This document shows, one piece after another, positions 45,566 through 55,705 of a stretch of DNA of 64,000 nt. Position 1 is the first letter of the stretch. The number at the start of each line of letters is the position of its first letter. The DNA lies in NCBI GenBank assembly GCA_947650285.1, contig CANTFL010001361.1, positions 1-64,000 on the forward strand, read 5' to 3'. This DNA is from Hyaloperonospora brassicae (lineage: Eukaryota > Oomycota > Peronosporomycetes > Peronosporales > Peronosporaceae). Position numbers and translations under genes: made by a program. The notes under the pieces are model-generated. The model was given only the letters and a program-made list of their open reading frames with translations, was not told the origin of the DNA and ran no database searches.

Positions 45566-46075
45566 TGAGAATTCAGTTTCTTCTAAGTGCAAAAGTGCCG
45601 TTCCTCCACCCGGGTGGAATATTTGGCCGCCCGTCGTTTGAGAAGACCAACCCCTTTACGAATAAGATTACTCCTGGCATATTTGGCTAGGCGTGCACGT
45701 TATCTCCCAACCCCTAAACTGCGATTTGAAGCATAGTGCTAGATCTCGAGACGGCTCAAGTGGTCAGAACGGCTGCGATTCAATAATTTATCACGGACAA
45801 GGCTATATCGTAGAGTTCAGGGGGACTCATATCGAGCGCCCTACAAGTGCATCCGTGGTCGTGATAGGAATCTATGAGATCACCAATCCATCTCAAACAC
45901 TATCAAGTATTCCATCGACACGAGTCCACCTGAAAAAGTGCAGCCTGCCAACCGACGAGTACCCAAGGTAAAAATGTTTAAAGTACGGAAGCTAAGTACC
46001 TCTACGATAGTCGGTCGTATGGGCGCCAATGGAGAGTCGGGGTCGCAAGAATCTTGTGATCATCATCCCACCACA
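45566..46075 (+). repeat. Decayed family-C LTR end
   Basis: It contains CTCGAGACGGCTCAAGTGGT, GGGCGCCAATGGAGAGTCGG and ends GTGATCATCATCCCACCACA, matching the second half of the family-C LTR with many changes. The left boundary is uncertain. Confidence 0.55.
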
Positions 46076-47471
46076 GTGTATCGAGAATTGTTTATCGATG
46101 ATGCCTACTACTTCAGGGGTTGGCCAGACATTCACCTTTCCTATCAAAATCTGTGATATTTACTTACGTCATGTCTTTGCTACTTCCTGATTTTTCAGGA
46201 GATATGGTGGTGATTAGGGTGACGTATGTCTCTTCCTCAATGACCACCTGATTCCTGTAAAAAGTGACGGAGTTTTCAGATATCTGCATCTTACTCAACA
46301 TTTGCAAATAAATGACGGTATATTAGATCTGAATCTATACATATTCCAACCTGACTTGTTTTTAAGGCTTCTACAATGAAACAGAAGCTTAACGGGACAA
46401 ATTTGTACACTGAAACGCTTTTGATACAGACTACATGTTGTTTTCTGATGTAATGTCGTCTTAGAGAAACGGGTATCAGAGGTGCATCACGAAGTAATTA
46501 TCATGGTGATTCACCTACCGGCGGGTTGAGAGAGTACTGTACGATAAGGGACACCTGGACGGAAGAAACAATATTGTATTCGGGTAGATCGACCAGGGCG
46601 CATGTATGCCCTCGTTCATTATTGTTTTAGGTTTAGAACCCAATGCTTACCTACAGCATGATCAATAAATATATGCGTCAAAGATTAGAATCAGTAATTT
46701 GATGCGGTAACTATTCGATACACGGGCTCCCGTACGACGTGATTTATAAATGACGACTTAAGTTTGCATGTCCGACATGTTGCCTCAAGTAGTTTTACAG
46801 AGTAGCACTTGCGCACAGGGATCAGTTTTCGCCTTACCGATTCATCCCGATGCCTTCTCGAATAGCAAGCGCTAGATTGGAGGTGAGGATGGTCCACAAA
46901 TGAGCTCCGTCAGACGATCCCAAGATCGATAATACGATCTTGAGGTCCCGTTACAGCCATGTAGAATGGAACTAGCTGCTTCAACGCGGATTTGTCAAGA
47001 TATCTTTCGATGACCATATTGTAGTCATTTAACGGTGATGTGAGCGTCCATGCCTTTGCATTGATCCTATGGTGGTATTCATCCACTCCGTAGATGCTGG
47101 CTGGTTCAAGTGCCCGTTTTCGCTTCTGCTATTTCCACAGGTAGTGTAGGAGACCTTAGGTATGTCAGCACATGACTTCGTAGTCGCTATTTCATTCCCA
47201 CAAGTCTTCTGTCTCGTTGGCAGCCAACTCTGGAATGAAGCTAGAGAGAAGAGGTGAGCGAAGCAGCGAACGTCAGGCAATGGCTGCAACTATAAATTAT
47301 ATAGTTCAAGCTTAAAAAATATTAGACAAAACAGAAGACTTTCTATTGTATCACACTTTCTTATCGTATCTAATTGTATAATAAAAGCTTAAAAATCATG
47401 ATAGACGTTGTCAAATCTTTATATGTCTTGTATTTGACAATATCAGATAAATACTGTTTCTTTTGATTTAG
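46076..47471. other. No clearly recognisable gene
   Basis: On the minus strand 47289-46900 reads loosely like the start of a Copia-type Gag (YTTCGNSRSENGHLNQPAS..), but frames are short and I cannot support the call. Confidence 0.35.
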
Positions 47472-47621
47472 GGAAAATAAAAAACGCCCCATTTAATCAC
47501 GATGATATAAAAATGGCCCAAATAATTGGAAAATAAAAAAGTGCCCCACGTCCCAGTATTAATAATTTAATGTGGTACACGTAAAACCACACGTCCCTAA
47601 TCGTTTTTGTTTACCATTTAG

Positions 47622-47755
47622 GGCCGTGACCAACCCCCATCCGTTTCGGGAAGCCGCGGAGAGGGTTCTGCCGCGGGCGTGCTGCGGTTGCAGCCACCAG
47701 TTGCAGAACCCTACCCACGGACCGGCCCCAAACAGGGCGGGGGTTGGTCACGGCC
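47622..47755. repeat. Inverted repeat, 17-bp perfect arms
   Basis: GGCCGTGACCAACCCCC at 47622-47638 and its reverse complement at 47739-47755 enclose 100 bp of GC-rich sequence, in contrast to the AT-rich TIRs around it. Confidence 0.85.
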
Positions 47756-47769
47756 AGCCCCAGTCGGTC

Positions 47770-47905
47770 TGTGTTAATGTTGTTGATACTGATGTTATTG
47801 GTTTTGTTATTGATCTTTCAGTTGCTTTTGTTGATGTTGTTGCTGCTACTGGTGATGCTACTGCTGTTGTTGATGTTGTGGTTGTTGTTGTAGGTGCTGC
47901 GCTTG
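47770..47905. repeat. Imperfect TTG/ATG trinucleotide microsatellite
   Basis: Runs of GTTGTTGATGTTGTTGCTG type. They create an artificial valine-rich frame on the plus strand. Confidence 0.85.
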
Positions 47906-48623
47906 AGTTGTTTGAAGTGTGGCTGCATCATGATTCTTGACATGAGAGGCACTTTTCAAGAGTAGTGTGGTGGGCGCAGGATACAGATGAAGTGAGCCTC
48001 TATATTGTGCTGGTTCGCTACAAGGTTCGTACATCAAATTTAGAGCCAGCATATTCTGACTCGCGTAGTCTTAATAATAGCGTGGCGCTTTACAGCATAT
48101 ATCCTTATCAGGTATATAACAAATGCAGAATGCCTGCGTGGGCGTGGGAAAACGTGACGTAAGTGGTGAATGAGCACTGTGTAGCGTCAGAGTATTGTCT
48201 GCGAAGGCATCCGATACAGTGCTAATACCAATCTGCCAATTTGTTTGCCGGTGACGTCGCATTTTATTTTTAAATACATCCTGATTATTGGTATCTTGAA
48301 ATATGGACTGGCAACTCAACTTGTTGTGACCATAAGATGCACCGAAGCTGCAGCGATTGTGTTTCGTTTTCACTATCTTTACGGCCACCTCCTTCGCGAT
48401 TAGTAATCGTTTAGAAGCATTCCTGCGTGTTGTGATAGGCAATAGTATGTGTAGGATGACGGTAATGGCCTTAGGGGGGTAAATTTCTTCTCCAAAAACC
48501 AGTGTATATCGATAGCAGCACCATATCAACTTAATAAATCTGGGACGTGGGGCATTTTTTTATTTCCAATTATCTGGGGCATTTTTTATTTTCTTGATTA
48601 AATGGGGCATTTTTTATTTTCCT

Positions 48624-49243
48624 GAAATATTTATTCGCCGATAATGTAATGTGAATAATGTATTATACATCTAAATGTTTCCTGTAAAACTAAACAGCTA
48701 AATTTATTGCAAAAATAAGGTCATAAAGGGTGATCTGATTATTTGACGTTGGCGTAATCAGCCACCTGTGACTTGAAATCGATTTTTGCGGTGGTAAAAG
48801 AACATGTTCCTTAACGACAGAAAGCGTCACGAACACTGTAAATGACAATGTCGCACAACACGTAGATACACTTTCGAACCAGGTCAAAGCTGGAAGCTTG
48901 TTTGTGCTCGCCATTGTCCAGCCAAAGCAGTAGCGGCTTTAGCGGCTGCGATCGAGACGCAAATGGGTTTATATCCTCTGATTGCTTTGCTAGTACACAG
49001 GCCTGAAATTGCATGAGCAAGAGACTTGTGCGTTGCTTCTATATTATCGTCATATCACTCGACCTCTTAATCCCATGTGAAGAACGAGAGCTATCATTCA
49101 AAGCGAGTCTCGATGCGTCGCAACGTCTACCAAAATTACTTGCGTTGACAGACTTCTACGAGCTGCAAGGAGTTCCCATCTGTCTGTCAAACAGACACAA
49201 TTATCACACACCAGCAACTCGATTACCAGTCTGTCATGACGGC
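48624..49243. other. Intergenic, 3' flank of the EttA gene
   Basis: No gene recognised; contains the 3' untranslated region of the minus-strand EttA gene. Confidence 0.5.
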
Positions 49244-51031
49244 TCAGGTCGAGTTGTTAAAACTGCGCTTTTGTTCCCGCTCGTACTCAGTGTAGTTTCC
49301 GTCAAAGAACTCGACACGGCCGTTACCCTCGAACGCAATGATGTGGGAGCAAATACGATCGAGGAACCATCGGTCGTGAGAGATGACCATGGACACGCCA
49401 TTAAAGTCCGTGAGAGCAGCTTCCAGCGAGCGCAGCGTGTCGACATCAAGATCATTCGTCGGCTCATCCAGCATCACCACATTGTGGCCACCCAGCAGCA
49501 TTTTGGCTAGGTGGACACGGTTGCGCTCACCTCCACTTAAGCTGCCGACTTTCTTTTCCTGCATCGCACCTCGCAGATTGAAGCTTGCAATGTAGGCACG
49601 CGTGTTGATGCGGTCGCCACCAATCTCCACAAACTCATTGTCGCCCGAAATCTCCTCGTAAACCGACCGCCTGCCGCTTAGTTCTTCGCGACTTTGACAC
49701 ACGAAGCCCAAACTCACTGTCTTACCTAGCTCCACTTTACCCGCATCTGGCTCCTCGATCCCCGCAATCACATTCAGCAGCGTGGACTTCCCCATGCCGT
49801 TTCCTCCAACTATACCGACGATCGCATGAGGCGGAATCTCAAATGAGAGCTTATCAAACAGCACACGGCCATCGTTCAGTGTTTTACGCAAGTTGTTCAC
49901 CTTGATCACCTTGTTACCCAGACGCGAGCCCGACGGCACGACGATCTGTCCTTCGTCGATTCGTGCTGACGTTCGGAAGCCACTGGACTCCATGTCTTGT
50001 AGTTTCTTCACACGCGCTTTGTTGGCCTTCTTACTTCCTTGGTGCTCCTGTGCCCAGGCAATTTCAGATGCAATTTGTTTTGCACGGACAGCATCGCCCT
50101 TTCGCTGCATGTTCAAGCGATTACGACGCTGTGTGAGCCACGTAGTGTAATTGCCTTCATACGCGTACGTCTCGCCTCGATCAAGTTCCAAGACCCAGCC
50201 AGCGACGTTGTCCAGAAAGTAGCGATCGTGCGTGATCGACAGTACGGTGCCACGGTACTTTTGCAAAAACTCTTCCAACCAATGAACCGACTCGGCATCC
50301 AAGTGGTTGGTCGGTTCGTCCAGTAGCAACATGTCTGGTTTCTCAAGCAGTAACCTACACAATGCCACACGTCGTCGTTCGCCTCCTGACAGCACGTTCA
50401 CGTCCGTCTCTCGTGCTGGCACTTTCAGTGCTGCCATGGCCTTCTCGACTTCATGACTCAAGTCCCAGCAATTCAGGTGCTCAATCTTGTCCTGGAGAGT
50501 TGCTTGTTGAGCTAAGAGCGCGTCGAGATCGGCATCGGGCTCACCCATGGCCATCGACACATCGTCAAAGGCAGCCAAGAGCTCCTGACTCTCTTTCAAG
50601 CCGTCCATGATATTGTCGTACACGTTTTTGCTCTCATCGAGCTGTGGTTCCTGTGGCAAGTAGCCCAGTTTCACACCCGGTTTCAGCCATCGATCGCCGT
50701 CAAAATCGTTCCGAACGCCGGCAATGATTTTCAAGAGCGTCGACTTGCCACTACCATTGGCGCCCAAGATACCGATCTTTGCTCCTCGGAGGAAGCCCAA
50801 GTTCACGTGCTGGAAGAGCTTTTTGCCGCCGGAAATGGTCAGTCCGACATCGCGCAAGTGACACACAAAGTCTCCAGCGACACCACCCCCGGCATTTTTG
50901 GATGACGACGACGATGATGAGCGCGTAAGTGATAGAAATAAACAAGTCGTAGCTGGACACGAAACACGAGAGGCCGCAATGATGACGGTCGGACTGCACC
51001 GGGCAGAAGAGGGGCGTCGGAGGCGCAGCAT
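49244..51031 (-). CDS. ettA: EttA-type ABCF ATPase, probably mitochondrial
   Basis: ABC-F proteins bind the ribosomal E site; bacterial EttA gates early elongation according to the ADP/ATP ratio. This intronless 595-residue protein has two ABC cassettes: Walker A GANGSGKST (90-98), signature LSGGERRR (214-221), Walker B LLLDEP (235-240), then Walker A GGNGMGKST (409-417), signature LSGGERNRVHL (498-508) and Walker B VMLDEPTNDLD (519-529). EttA-specific wording surrounds these: HDRYFLDNVAGWVLELDRG, a charged inter-cassette linker with WAQEHQGSKKANKAR, GSRLGNKVI, ISHDRWFLDRI. The first 53 residues lack acids and are rich in Arg and Ser, like a mitochondrial presequence, so the target is probably the bacterial-type mitoribosome. 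The start is the first ATG of the open frame. All catalytic motifs are intact. Its near-bacterial core suggests endosymbiont or bacterial origin (inference). Confidence 0.93.
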   Translation of the reverse strand: MLRLRRPSSARCSPTVIIAASRVSCPATTCLFLSLTRSSSSSSSKNAGGGVAGDFVCHLRDVGLTISGGKKLFQHVNLGFLRGAKIGILGANGSGKSTLLKIIAGVRNDFDGDRWLKPGVKLGYLPQEPQLDESKNVYDNIMDGLKESQELLAAFDDVSMAMGEPDADLDALLAQQATLQDKIEHLNCWDLSHEVEKAMAALKVPARETDVNVLSGGERRRVALCRLLLEKPDMLLLDEPTNHLDAESVHWLEEFLQKYRGTVLSITHDRYFLDNVAGWVLELDRGETYAYEGNYTTWLTQRRNRLNMQRKGDAVRAKQIASEIAWAQEHQGSKKANKARVKKLQDMESSGFRTSARIDEGQIVVPSGSRLGNKVIKVNNLRKTLNDGRVLFDKLSFEIPPHAIVGIVGGNGMGKSTLLNVIAGIEEPDAGKVELGKTVSLGFVCQSREELSGRRSVYEEISGDNEFVEIGGDRINTRAYIASFNLRGAMQEKKVGSLSGGERNRVHLAKMLLGGHNVVMLDEPTNDLDVDTLRSLEAALTDFNGVSMVISHDRWFLDRICSHIIAFEGNGRVEFFDGNYTEYEREQKRSFNNST

Positions 51032-51239
51032 GTTTTGCGTTGTTTGAGTGGCTTTTGGGACTAAAAAAAGACTGGTCGAACATATCTGGAAATTGTGTGG
51101 TCGTTACGTGAGCACTCCTTCAGGTCATTTCGTCCGACCAAAATGGAACGGGGGGTTTGGTCGGACACTAGTCAAGTCAAATGTGACGTTGAAGTACGCG
51201 CTTTGTTGAACGATTGTCACGCGATGTAGTCGCCAACTG
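51032..51239. promoter_or_regulatory. Divergent intergenic region upstream of EttA
   Basis: 208 bp between the EttA start (-) and the ORF at 51240 (+). On the minus strand ACCACACAATTTCC near 51094-51107 weakly resembles an oomycete initiator; no firm site. Confidence 0.3.
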
Positions 51240-51548
51240 ATGGTGGCGATGAGAGCGTTTACATGTCGAAAGGCTTTGCAACTTTTCGTGCGGCTTCTGG
51301 AGGCTCGAGACGCCCGAATGCACATTGAAAGACGGCGGTTTATCGGCAAACTTTTTTCCTCGTCGAGCTCGCTAACGATCGTGTCGACGACGTCTCATGG
51401 CGGAGATCACCTCTGGTACATGCACATAGATCAGGTTCGTGGGCCGAGTGGACAGGCCATGAATGAATGCACCGATTCTGACATTGGCGTGGTCTGCATC
51501 ATGAAAAAAGTCGGAGTACTGGGTTCGGCTGCTGTCTACGAGTTATAG
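51240..51548 (+). CDS. Hypothetical 102-residue ORF, uncertain
   Basis: ATG at 51240, stop at 51546. The N-terminus is basic and helical-looking (RKALQLFVRLLEARDARMH), loosely recalling small LYR-motif mitochondrial proteins but without the L-Y-R triplet; a serine run follows. No homolog is recognised with confidence. It is divergent from EttA and ends 165 bp before a recent Gypsy insertion, so a longer or spliced gene could have been interrupted. It overlaps a similar-length frame on the other strand; it may be noncoding. Confidence 0.25.
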   Translation: MVAMRAFTCRKALQLFVRLLEARDARMHIERRRFIGKLFSSSSSLTIVSTTSHGGDHLWYMHIDQVRGPSGQAMNECTDSDIGVVCIMKKVGVLGSAAVYEL

Positions 51549-51712
51549 AGGCAATGTAATCGAGATGAAGAAGGCTGTTATGATGCAGCAGCGTACTACT
51601 AAGGCAAAGGTCGCTGCAGAAATATAATTAAAGTCATTCCTGGTGCAACTTCCCGATGCAGTTGTGGGGTGAATTCATTTGCTTCAGCTTCGTCAATACA
51701 TGACATCCTTAC

Positions 51713-52158
51713 TGTAACGGGGTAGCCCGTTACATGATATTGTCATTAAGGATAAAATGACAATAAAGAATAGTACGATGAATATTCTTTAAACAATGTC
51801 ACAGATCATGATGATATTGTTGAGATGACCGAAGAGTCTACTCATTGGTTGATATCGTGATGATATCAACCCACCAATCGCTGCTAGACGCGCGCAGTAG
51901 GTGGTGAGTAGACGTCACCATACATTTAGTTATATTAGTATAATTAAGTCAGGACAAACAGAGATACGAGAGTTATAGGACTTAATTATATTAAATAACA
52001 GTTTTACTTTTTCTACGACTAGAGTCTTTCAACTTATTCGTTCGTTCTACCTTCCTCTGTGTAGTTCTACACCTAGCTGGACACTGACTATCACTACAGT
52101 CAGTGATAGTAAACTCCGTACTGGTTGACCAGTACGTAGTAGTCGGTGCCCCGTTACA
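51713..52158 (+). repeat. 5' LTR, family B (446 bp)
   Basis: TGTAACGGGGTAGCCCGTTACA .. GGTGCCCCGTTACA. Near-identical to 59025-59470. The first 22 bp are themselves a short palindrome around TAACGGG..CCCGTTA. Confidence 0.95.
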
Positions 52159-52160
52159 CC

Positions 52161-52178
52161 TGGTAGCACTTCGTAGTC
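52161..52178 (+). promoter_or_regulatory. Primer binding site, family B
   Basis: TGGTAGCACTTCGTAGTC, two bases after the LTR; same start as family A. Confidence 0.8.
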
Positions 52179-52208
52179 CGCCCAAATACCAAACTCGCAT
52201 CGCCCAAC

Positions 52209-53325
52209 ATGAACATGTTGGACGATGTAGACGGCGACAGATTTCATGGATCCCGTGAAAGCTACTCCCATTTGAGCGACATCGAATGGAGTGCGATCGA
52301 ACGAATGAGTTCGACCATTGGCGAGGAATTCATATGGGCCATGCTAACCTCAAGGGATAGGGACCAGCAACATGTCGTCATTAGAAAGTTATTGCAACGA
52401 GAACTTGATGAGTCGCGAGCGCAGGTGACCTTGTTGCAACAACAAGATCACCAGCGGAACGAAGAACTGAGACAGTCCCAGTCCGCGCAGTCGACACGGG
52501 AGCGTCGATCGGGGTATCTAAAGCTAGAGATCTCCAATTATCACGAAGTCGAGAACGACTCCCTGTTTAGATGGTTCGTCGAAATCGACGATGCCATCGA
52601 GGCCCGTCGCATCGTCGATGAGCGAATGCAACTTGCATTCGCTCAGTCGTAATTGACATGGGATGCCAGGAATTGGGCTTTGAATCTCAAGTTGCACGAC
52701 CCAAACGTCTTTGGGTCGTTGAGGATCTTCAAGACCCTGCTCAGCGAGACGTTTGAGCCTCCCAGGGCAGAGTTCAGGACTACTTAAACCCTTCGAAAAT
52801 AAACAGGGTAAGCGTAAGGATCACGCTTACGCTCAGCATGTACGCTACCTTGCAACCTGCATGGTAGTGAACCCTGTGAGTGAATTTGTGTTAATCACAA
52901 TATTCATTCAATGGCTGTACGATGGTCCCATCAGGGACCACCTGTTCCGCGGAGAGCTAAAGACGCTCTCCGAAGCAATCTTCGCTGCGGAGCAGGAAGA
53001 CTTAGTGTGAGACAGGCTCACACTACGCTGACCCCTTTTCGTCCGCAGAGACGATCAGCGGTCGGATGTCCAGAACCAATGGACCTCTGTAATGTCGAGG
53101 GCGAGAAACCTCGCCCTGCGAATGACAAGCGATCGGTGAGATGCCATCGCTTTCATAAACTGGGACACTACACATATGAATGCAGTATCCCCCGCTCAGG
53201 ACCTCGCGGTGCTGAGCGCAGTAATCTTCCACCAGTAAGAAAAACTGGAGGGCGAGGGTCCGATGCTGTTGCAAAGCCGCAACAGCGAGACCAACCATCA
53301 AAAAATGGTCGGGGTCAGTAGGGGC
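52209..53325 (+). pseudogene. Gag of the complete family-B element
   Basis: Structural protein of the particle. It opens with ATG at 52209 and runs 147 codons through an N-terminal domain and a coiled-coil-like charged part (RELDESRAQVTLLQQQDHQR) to a stop at 52650. The capsid-like part follows in a second frame (52753-53010: VRYLATCMVVNPVSEFVLIT) and the nucleocapsid in a third (to 53321). The zinc knuckle at 53142-53183 reads C-HR-F-HKLG-H-YTYE-C: its second zinc cysteine is replaced by phenylalanine. Not functional as it stands. Confidence 0.82.
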
Positions 53326-53469
53326 GGAGCGCCCTACTGATCCAGCAACATCAAGAGAATTTGCAAATCTCTTGACGAAGGTTTCTCCCGACACGCAGTC
53401 CCTGTGTATCTCTGCACTTGGTGATGAGGTGTCCCTCATCACCTTGATGATGGAAGTGACAAAGGACTT

Positions 53470-53935
53470 GTAACTTCGCACCCTAGTTGACTGTGGGGCG
53501 TCGAACATTTTTGTTCGTCGCCAGTCGCTAGAGGTAGGAATTTTTAACTTCGTGGAGCAAGAGATCTTTTCAACGAGAATGACGGTGCGCCTAGCGACAG
53601 GCGCATCGATCACTGTGAAGAAACGCGTAGTCGGAATCCACTACACGTTAAAAGATGAACAGTACGATGATGATTTCATCGTACTCGACCTGGATGACAA
53701 GTTTGATGTCATCCTAGGACTACCTTGGCTCAGGAGATACAAGCCAAGGGTGATCTGGCAGCATCGATCAGTTACGATACCTGCTACTTGTTCCTCAGAT
53801 GACGATCTGACGAATTGCTTGAAAAGCCCACATTTACGTGGGTGTACTACGAGCGAGTGCTATGGCCTCACTCGTTGTACGCTCGTTAGCACGACTGTAC
53901 AAGAACACAATGTAGATGATCACTACATTGTGTAG
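53470..53935 (+). pseudogene. Aspartic protease of the complete family-B element
   Basis: LVDCGASNIFVRRQSL near 53484-53530 holds the catalytic D-C-G-A loop, just after an in-frame TAA at 53470. The rest is open to 53933: MTVRLATGASITVKKRVV, then DLDDKFDVILGLPWLRRY, the second conserved half. The active-site residues are intact. The upstream stop separates it from Gag, and a TAG at 53933 separates it from RT. Confidence 0.8.
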
Positions 53936-53953
53936 AAAGTTCTTCTGGACCCT

Positions 53954-55690
53954 GTGGATGTGACTTCCCAGGAAGTAATCGAGACAGTGAATGTCTTGGT
54001 TAATGATGGATCAGGCGTGGGCGCTTACGCGCTTGATTTGGTTGTGCCTCCGAAACTAACTTCGGAGATAAATCAATTACCGACGCTAGAACCGAAACGG
54101 TTCTTGCGTGATCTGCGCAGTAGCAAAGTCAAGCAGATATGTTCACTCGTCGCGGAGGACGAGTACGTTACCGATATTCGATCGGCAACGGTGTATACTG
54201 AGACCGAGAGGGTTCATAGCAGCTCAACTATGGACGAAAGCGTCATCGATGAGAAGACTCGGATTGAGAGATATGAATATCAATCCTGGAAGTCGCTCCA
54301 GGCAAATTCTTTGTATAAGCATTTGATCCAATTAAAGAATGTGTTCCCTGAATCCGTACCTTGCGAGTTGCCTAAGGACAAAGGCACTCGACACGAGATC
54401 GAACTCAAACCGAGCTCGAAGTACTGCGTCATGAAGCAGTGGCCACTGCCTCGTGAACAAGTACTAGCGATCGACAAGTTCTTTGCCGATCGTTTAGCAG
54501 CGGGCCATGTGAGGGAATCAACATCCCCTCACAGCTCTCCGAACTTCTGTGTGCGAAAGGCCATAGGAGGATGGCGGATAGTGCAAGCGTTCAACAAGTT
54601 GAATGATGCAACGGTACCGGCTCAGACGCCGATACCGAGGAAGGACGTAATCATAGATGGTATGTCAAAGAGTACCATCTTTTCGTCCATGGATCTGATG
54701 GACGGATTATATCAGATCCTCATGCGTGAACGGGACATCCCGTAAACGGCAGTGAGCACCCCCAGAGGGATGCTGTGGAAGTGGCTAGTTATGCCAAAGG
54801 GGCTGAGAAATGCCCCTGCAACATTCAACAAATGTGTCACAAATCTGTTGAGACCGGTGCGAGACTTCTCACCGAGTTACTTCGACGATGTGTTCGTCTA
54901 TAGTCGGGCTATGGACGGAAAGACGGACGTTGAAGTTCATAGAAATCACGTTCGTCAAGTCCTTCAACTTATGCGCAAGTATAAGTTGTACGCAAAACTC
55001 AAGAAGTGTATATTCGCGGCTAGAGAAATACCACTTCTTGGGTGCATCGTGGTTATACCACGGCGTACGCCCTGATCCGGAAAAGATCAAGGCGATCACC
55101 GACTGGCCAGTGCTAGTCGATGTTAAGGGACTAAGGAAGTTTCTCGGCTTAGCGGCATTCTTGCACAAGTACTCGCGCAACTACGCCGAAATGACGGTAC
55201 ATCTTTCTTGCTTACTCAAGAAAAATGTCAAGTGGTCATGGAACTCTGAGTGCCAGCGTCCCTTTGAAGGTATCAAGCAAAGCTTGATGCAATCGCCGAT
55301 CTTGGCGATTGCAGATCAGGACAGACCATTTCATGTGGTATGTGACGCCAGCGATTTAGCTACCGGCTGTGCGTTAATGCAGTTCGATGCAGATGGCTCG
55401 GAGCGCGTCATCTGCTATCAATCGCGTCAGCTGCAACCAGCTGAACGCAATTACCCAGTGCATGACAAGGAACTCCTTTCCATGAGGTACGCACTGGCTA
55501 AGTTTCGCGTCTATCTCTTGGGAGATAGACCGTTTGTTGTCTATACGGACCATGCGTCATTACGCATGGCCGTAAACAGCCCACACCTCTCGCAAAGGAT
55601 GGCGAGGTGGCTGTCTTTCTTCGAGGAGTATAACTTCTCCGTGGAGTATAAGCCAGGACGACTTAATGTTGTCGCCGATGCGCTATCACG
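53954..55690 (+). pseudogene. RT and RNase H of the complete family-B element
   Basis: Open from 53954 through the RT fingers (RHEIELKPSSKYCVMKQWPL, ESTSPHSSPNFCVRKAIGG, IFSSMDLMDGLYQILM) to a TAA at 54743, where Phe-Thr is usual. Downstream the same frame has PKGLRNAPATFNKCVTNLL and the catalytic YFDD at 54878-54889. A frameshift near 55050-55070 moves to the frame carrying the thumb and RNase H: VVCDASDLATGCALM, YPVHDKELLSMRYALAKF, YTDHASLRMAV, VADALSRRPDFE to 55705. One stop and one shift separate it from an active enzyme. Confidence 0.88.
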
Positions 55691-55705
55691 TCGGCCCGAC
55701 TTCGA

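Larger units (their letters stand above)
47472..48623. mobile_element. Terminal-inverted-repeat element (1.15 kb), non-autonomous
   Basis: The left 95 bp (47472-47566) and right 95 bp (about 48529-48623) are reverse complements with several mismatches. Each TIR is built of sub-repeats of the type GGAAAATAAAAAATGCCCCA. The interior has a TTG/ATG-rich microsatellite, a 17-bp inverted repeat (47622-47755) and short frames without transposase motifs (longest 48529-48071, -, 152 codons, unrecognised). I see no clear target duplication. Superfamily not assigned. Confidence 0.7.

Noticed and set aside
46900..47289. Possible Copia Gag start on the minus strand
   Set aside because: Only a loose resemblance over short broken frames; not enough to call.
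47572..47940. 122-codon frame with a valine-rich tail
   Set aside because: The tail is a TTG/ATG microsatellite and the frame lies inside a TIR element; no domain.
50113..50370. Frames overlapping EttA in other phases (for example 50113-50370, 50751-51083)
   Set aside because: Shadows of the EttA gene, which has full motif support.
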